Assembly: GCA_029777145.1 (NCBI GenBank)
Contig: JAKOSS010000778.1
Coordinates: forward strand, 1-7,080
Source of the DNA: Acidobacteriota bacterium
Lineage (GTDB): Bacteria; Acidobacteriota; Blastocatellia; Pyrinomonadales; Pyrinomonadaceae
Direction: 5' to 3'
DNA: 7,080 nt
Each line of letters opens with the position of its first letter. The stretch's first letter is position 1. Below, in pieces: positions 6,161 to 7,080 of this stretch. Made by a program: the position numbers and the translations under genes. A model generated the notes under the pieces. That model worked only from the letters and a program-made list of their open reading frames with translations, was not told the DNA's origin and searched no databases.

Positions 6161-6166
6161 TATCGT
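6161..6166 (+). promoter_or_regulatory. Candidate -10 element for the secreted-protein gene
   Basis: TATCGT begins 27 bp after the start of CTAAAGA (6134), matching the spacing in the first copy. As a hexamer it is weak (three mismatches to TATAAT), and the assignment rests on the conserved spacing. Transcription would start near 6173, leaving a leader of about 50 nt. Confidence 0.3.
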
Positions 6167-6207
6167 CGGGACATTGAACATTCACAAATTCAATTTTCAA
6201 CGGCAAA

Positions 6208-6213
6208 AAGGAG
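6208..6213 (+). promoter_or_regulatory. Shine-Dalgarno of the secreted-protein gene
   Basis: AAGGAG lies 8 nt before the ATG at 6222. It is the only strong Shine-Dalgarno in the window and fixes the start codon of a gene that would otherwise be easy to miss because it has no stop within the window. Confidence 0.85.
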
Positions 6214-6221
6214 AAAACATT

Positions 6222-7080
6222 ATGAAATTCAATCGATCAGCATCAATCACATTCGCAATTGCATTTGCGGTCGCCGCTGCGCTTCAAACATTCGCGGCTC
6301 CGGTCGTACGCCAGGGTTCCGGGGCAAATGCGGCGGCTCTTCAGGCGATCGTCGACCTGTTCCGTTCGGATCTGGGCGGTTCAAACAACGGCGTCGGCGG
6401 TTCGTTTACAAGCGGCCGGCGCGAGATAAATTGGGACGGCGTACCTGATTCTTCCTCATTGCCGAACTTCTTCCCCGGCGATTTTTTCAATGTGACTAGC
6501 GCGCGCGGTATTGTTTTCGGGTCGCCGACATCCAACAGCAATGCGAACGGGAATTTTATGGTCAGCGCAACTGCGGCTTCTGGAACAGCGGTGCGGTTCG
6601 CAAATATCGATCCGAGCTATTCGTCAATTTTTCAAACTTTTAGTTCAGAGAGACTCTTTGCGGTCCGCGCAACAAATCAACAATCAAGTGCATTGTCGAT
6701 TCAGTTCTTCATTCCAGGAACGGAAATTCCGGCGACCGTAAAAGGATTCGGCGCAGTTTTCTGCGATGTTGATGTCAATACGAACGTCATCATCCGCGTT
6801 TACGGTACGAACGGAAAACAATTGACAACTTCTGCCAATGCAGTTTCGGCGGCAAACAACGGTCTGTCGTTTTTCGGGATTTCATTCAATGCAGGTGAAA
6901 GGATCGCGCGGGTCGAAATTCTGGTTGGAAATGGATACTTGGGATCGGGCGTGATTGACGGAACAAACGGCGTTGATCTAGTCGCTATGGATGATTTCAT
7001 TTACGGCGAACCGCGTGCGATGCAGTATCACCCGTCTGATTTCGATGGTGACGGTACGGCCGACCGCACGATGTTCCGTC
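6222..7080 (+). CDS. Secreted protein with N-terminal GRREINWDG...DDFIYGEP domain and FG-GAP/VCBS-type repeat (3' end cut)
   Basis: The frame is open from ATG 6222 to the window edge, giving 286 residues with no stop. Residues 1-26 form a Sec signal peptide: basic MKFNR, hydrophobic ITFAIAFAVAAAL, and likely cleavage after TFA-A. The mature part (about 40-263) is one beta-rich domain with distinctive stretches: SGRREINWDGVPD (64-76), PNFFPGDFFNV (81-91), a GFGAVFCDVDV segment (175-185), LSFFGISF (215-222) and MDDFIYGEP (256-264). I have the impression that similar segments occur in other bacterial secreted proteins, but I cannot name a family. After it, DFDGDGTADRTMFR (273-286) begins an acidic DxDGDG motif typical of calcium-binding FG-GAP/VCBS repeats, so more repeats probably follow. 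Codon use looks more AT-rich (AAT, CAA, TCA) than in the minus-strand genes. The upstream CTTCA operator suggests control by the divergent winged-helix fusion protein. Confidence 0.85.
   Translation, partial: MKFNRSASITFAIAFAVAAALQTFAAPVVRQGSGANAAALQAIVDLFRSDLGGSNNGVGGSFTSGRREINWDGVPDSSSLPNFFPGDFFNVTSARGIVFGSPTSNSNANGNFMVSATAASGTAVRFANIDPSYSSIFQTFSSERLFAVRATNQQSSALSIQFFIPGTEIPATVKGFGAVFCDVDVNTNVIIRVYGTNGKQLTTSANAVSAANNGLSFFGISFNAGERIARVEILVGNGYLGSGVIDGTNGVDLVAMDDFIYGEPRAMQYHPSDFDGDGTADRTMFR

Overview
The window looks like chromosomal DNA of a moderately GC-rich, Gram-negative-type bacterium. The best guess is Acidobacteriota, class Blastocatellia. The grounds are a PhoB/OmpR-type winged-helix domain fused to an unrelated effector, a secreted protein ending in a DFDGDG-type FG-GAP/VCBS repeat, and dense low-complexity arrays of TCAGTGG/TCGGTGG and GATTTGCGATT repeats. 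This assignment is inference, because there is no rRNA or universal marker in the window.

Layout. Positions 1-902 hold no credible gene and are a composite repeat island. It contains a heptamer array (about 20-96), a single inverted copy of CCAATCGCAAATCG (148-161), fourteen 21-bp tandem units (221-514), 64-bp direct repeats (545-708) and a second heptamer array in inverted orientation (725-896). Three genes follow on the minus strand, listed in transcription order. The first encodes a winged-helix / alpha-beta hydrolase / degenerate cyclase fusion (5553-3787). The second encodes a SanA/YdcF-type membrane-anchored DUF218 protein (3495-2920). The third encodes a DASS/SLC13-type permease with two internal RCK_C (TrkA-C) domains (2696-903). 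A 135-bp element with 30-bp, near-perfect terminal inverted repeats (3601-3735) lies between the first two genes.

Diverging from the fusion gene on the plus strand are a small CxxC / HTH-like protein (best start 5734, end 6054) and a secreted protein that starts at 6222 with a good Shine-Dalgarno and runs off the window end.

The most interesting link is regulatory. CTTCA half-sites spaced exactly 11 bp apart and followed in phase by CTAAAGA occur in the divergent region (5562-5602) and again upstream of the secreted protein (6111-6140). Both copies point toward a plus-strand gene. In both, a candidate -10 begins exactly 27 bp after the start of CTAAAGA. Direct repeats with 11-bp spacing are the geometry bound by PhoB/OmpR-type winged helices, and the neighbouring fusion protein carries such a domain. 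A reasonable hypothesis is that the fusion protein senses a ligand or reaction through its hydrolase module and its probably inactive cyclase module, regulates itself, and activates the small protein and the secreted protein. The SanA-like protein and the permease are ordinary envelope and transport genes with no clear tie to this circuit.
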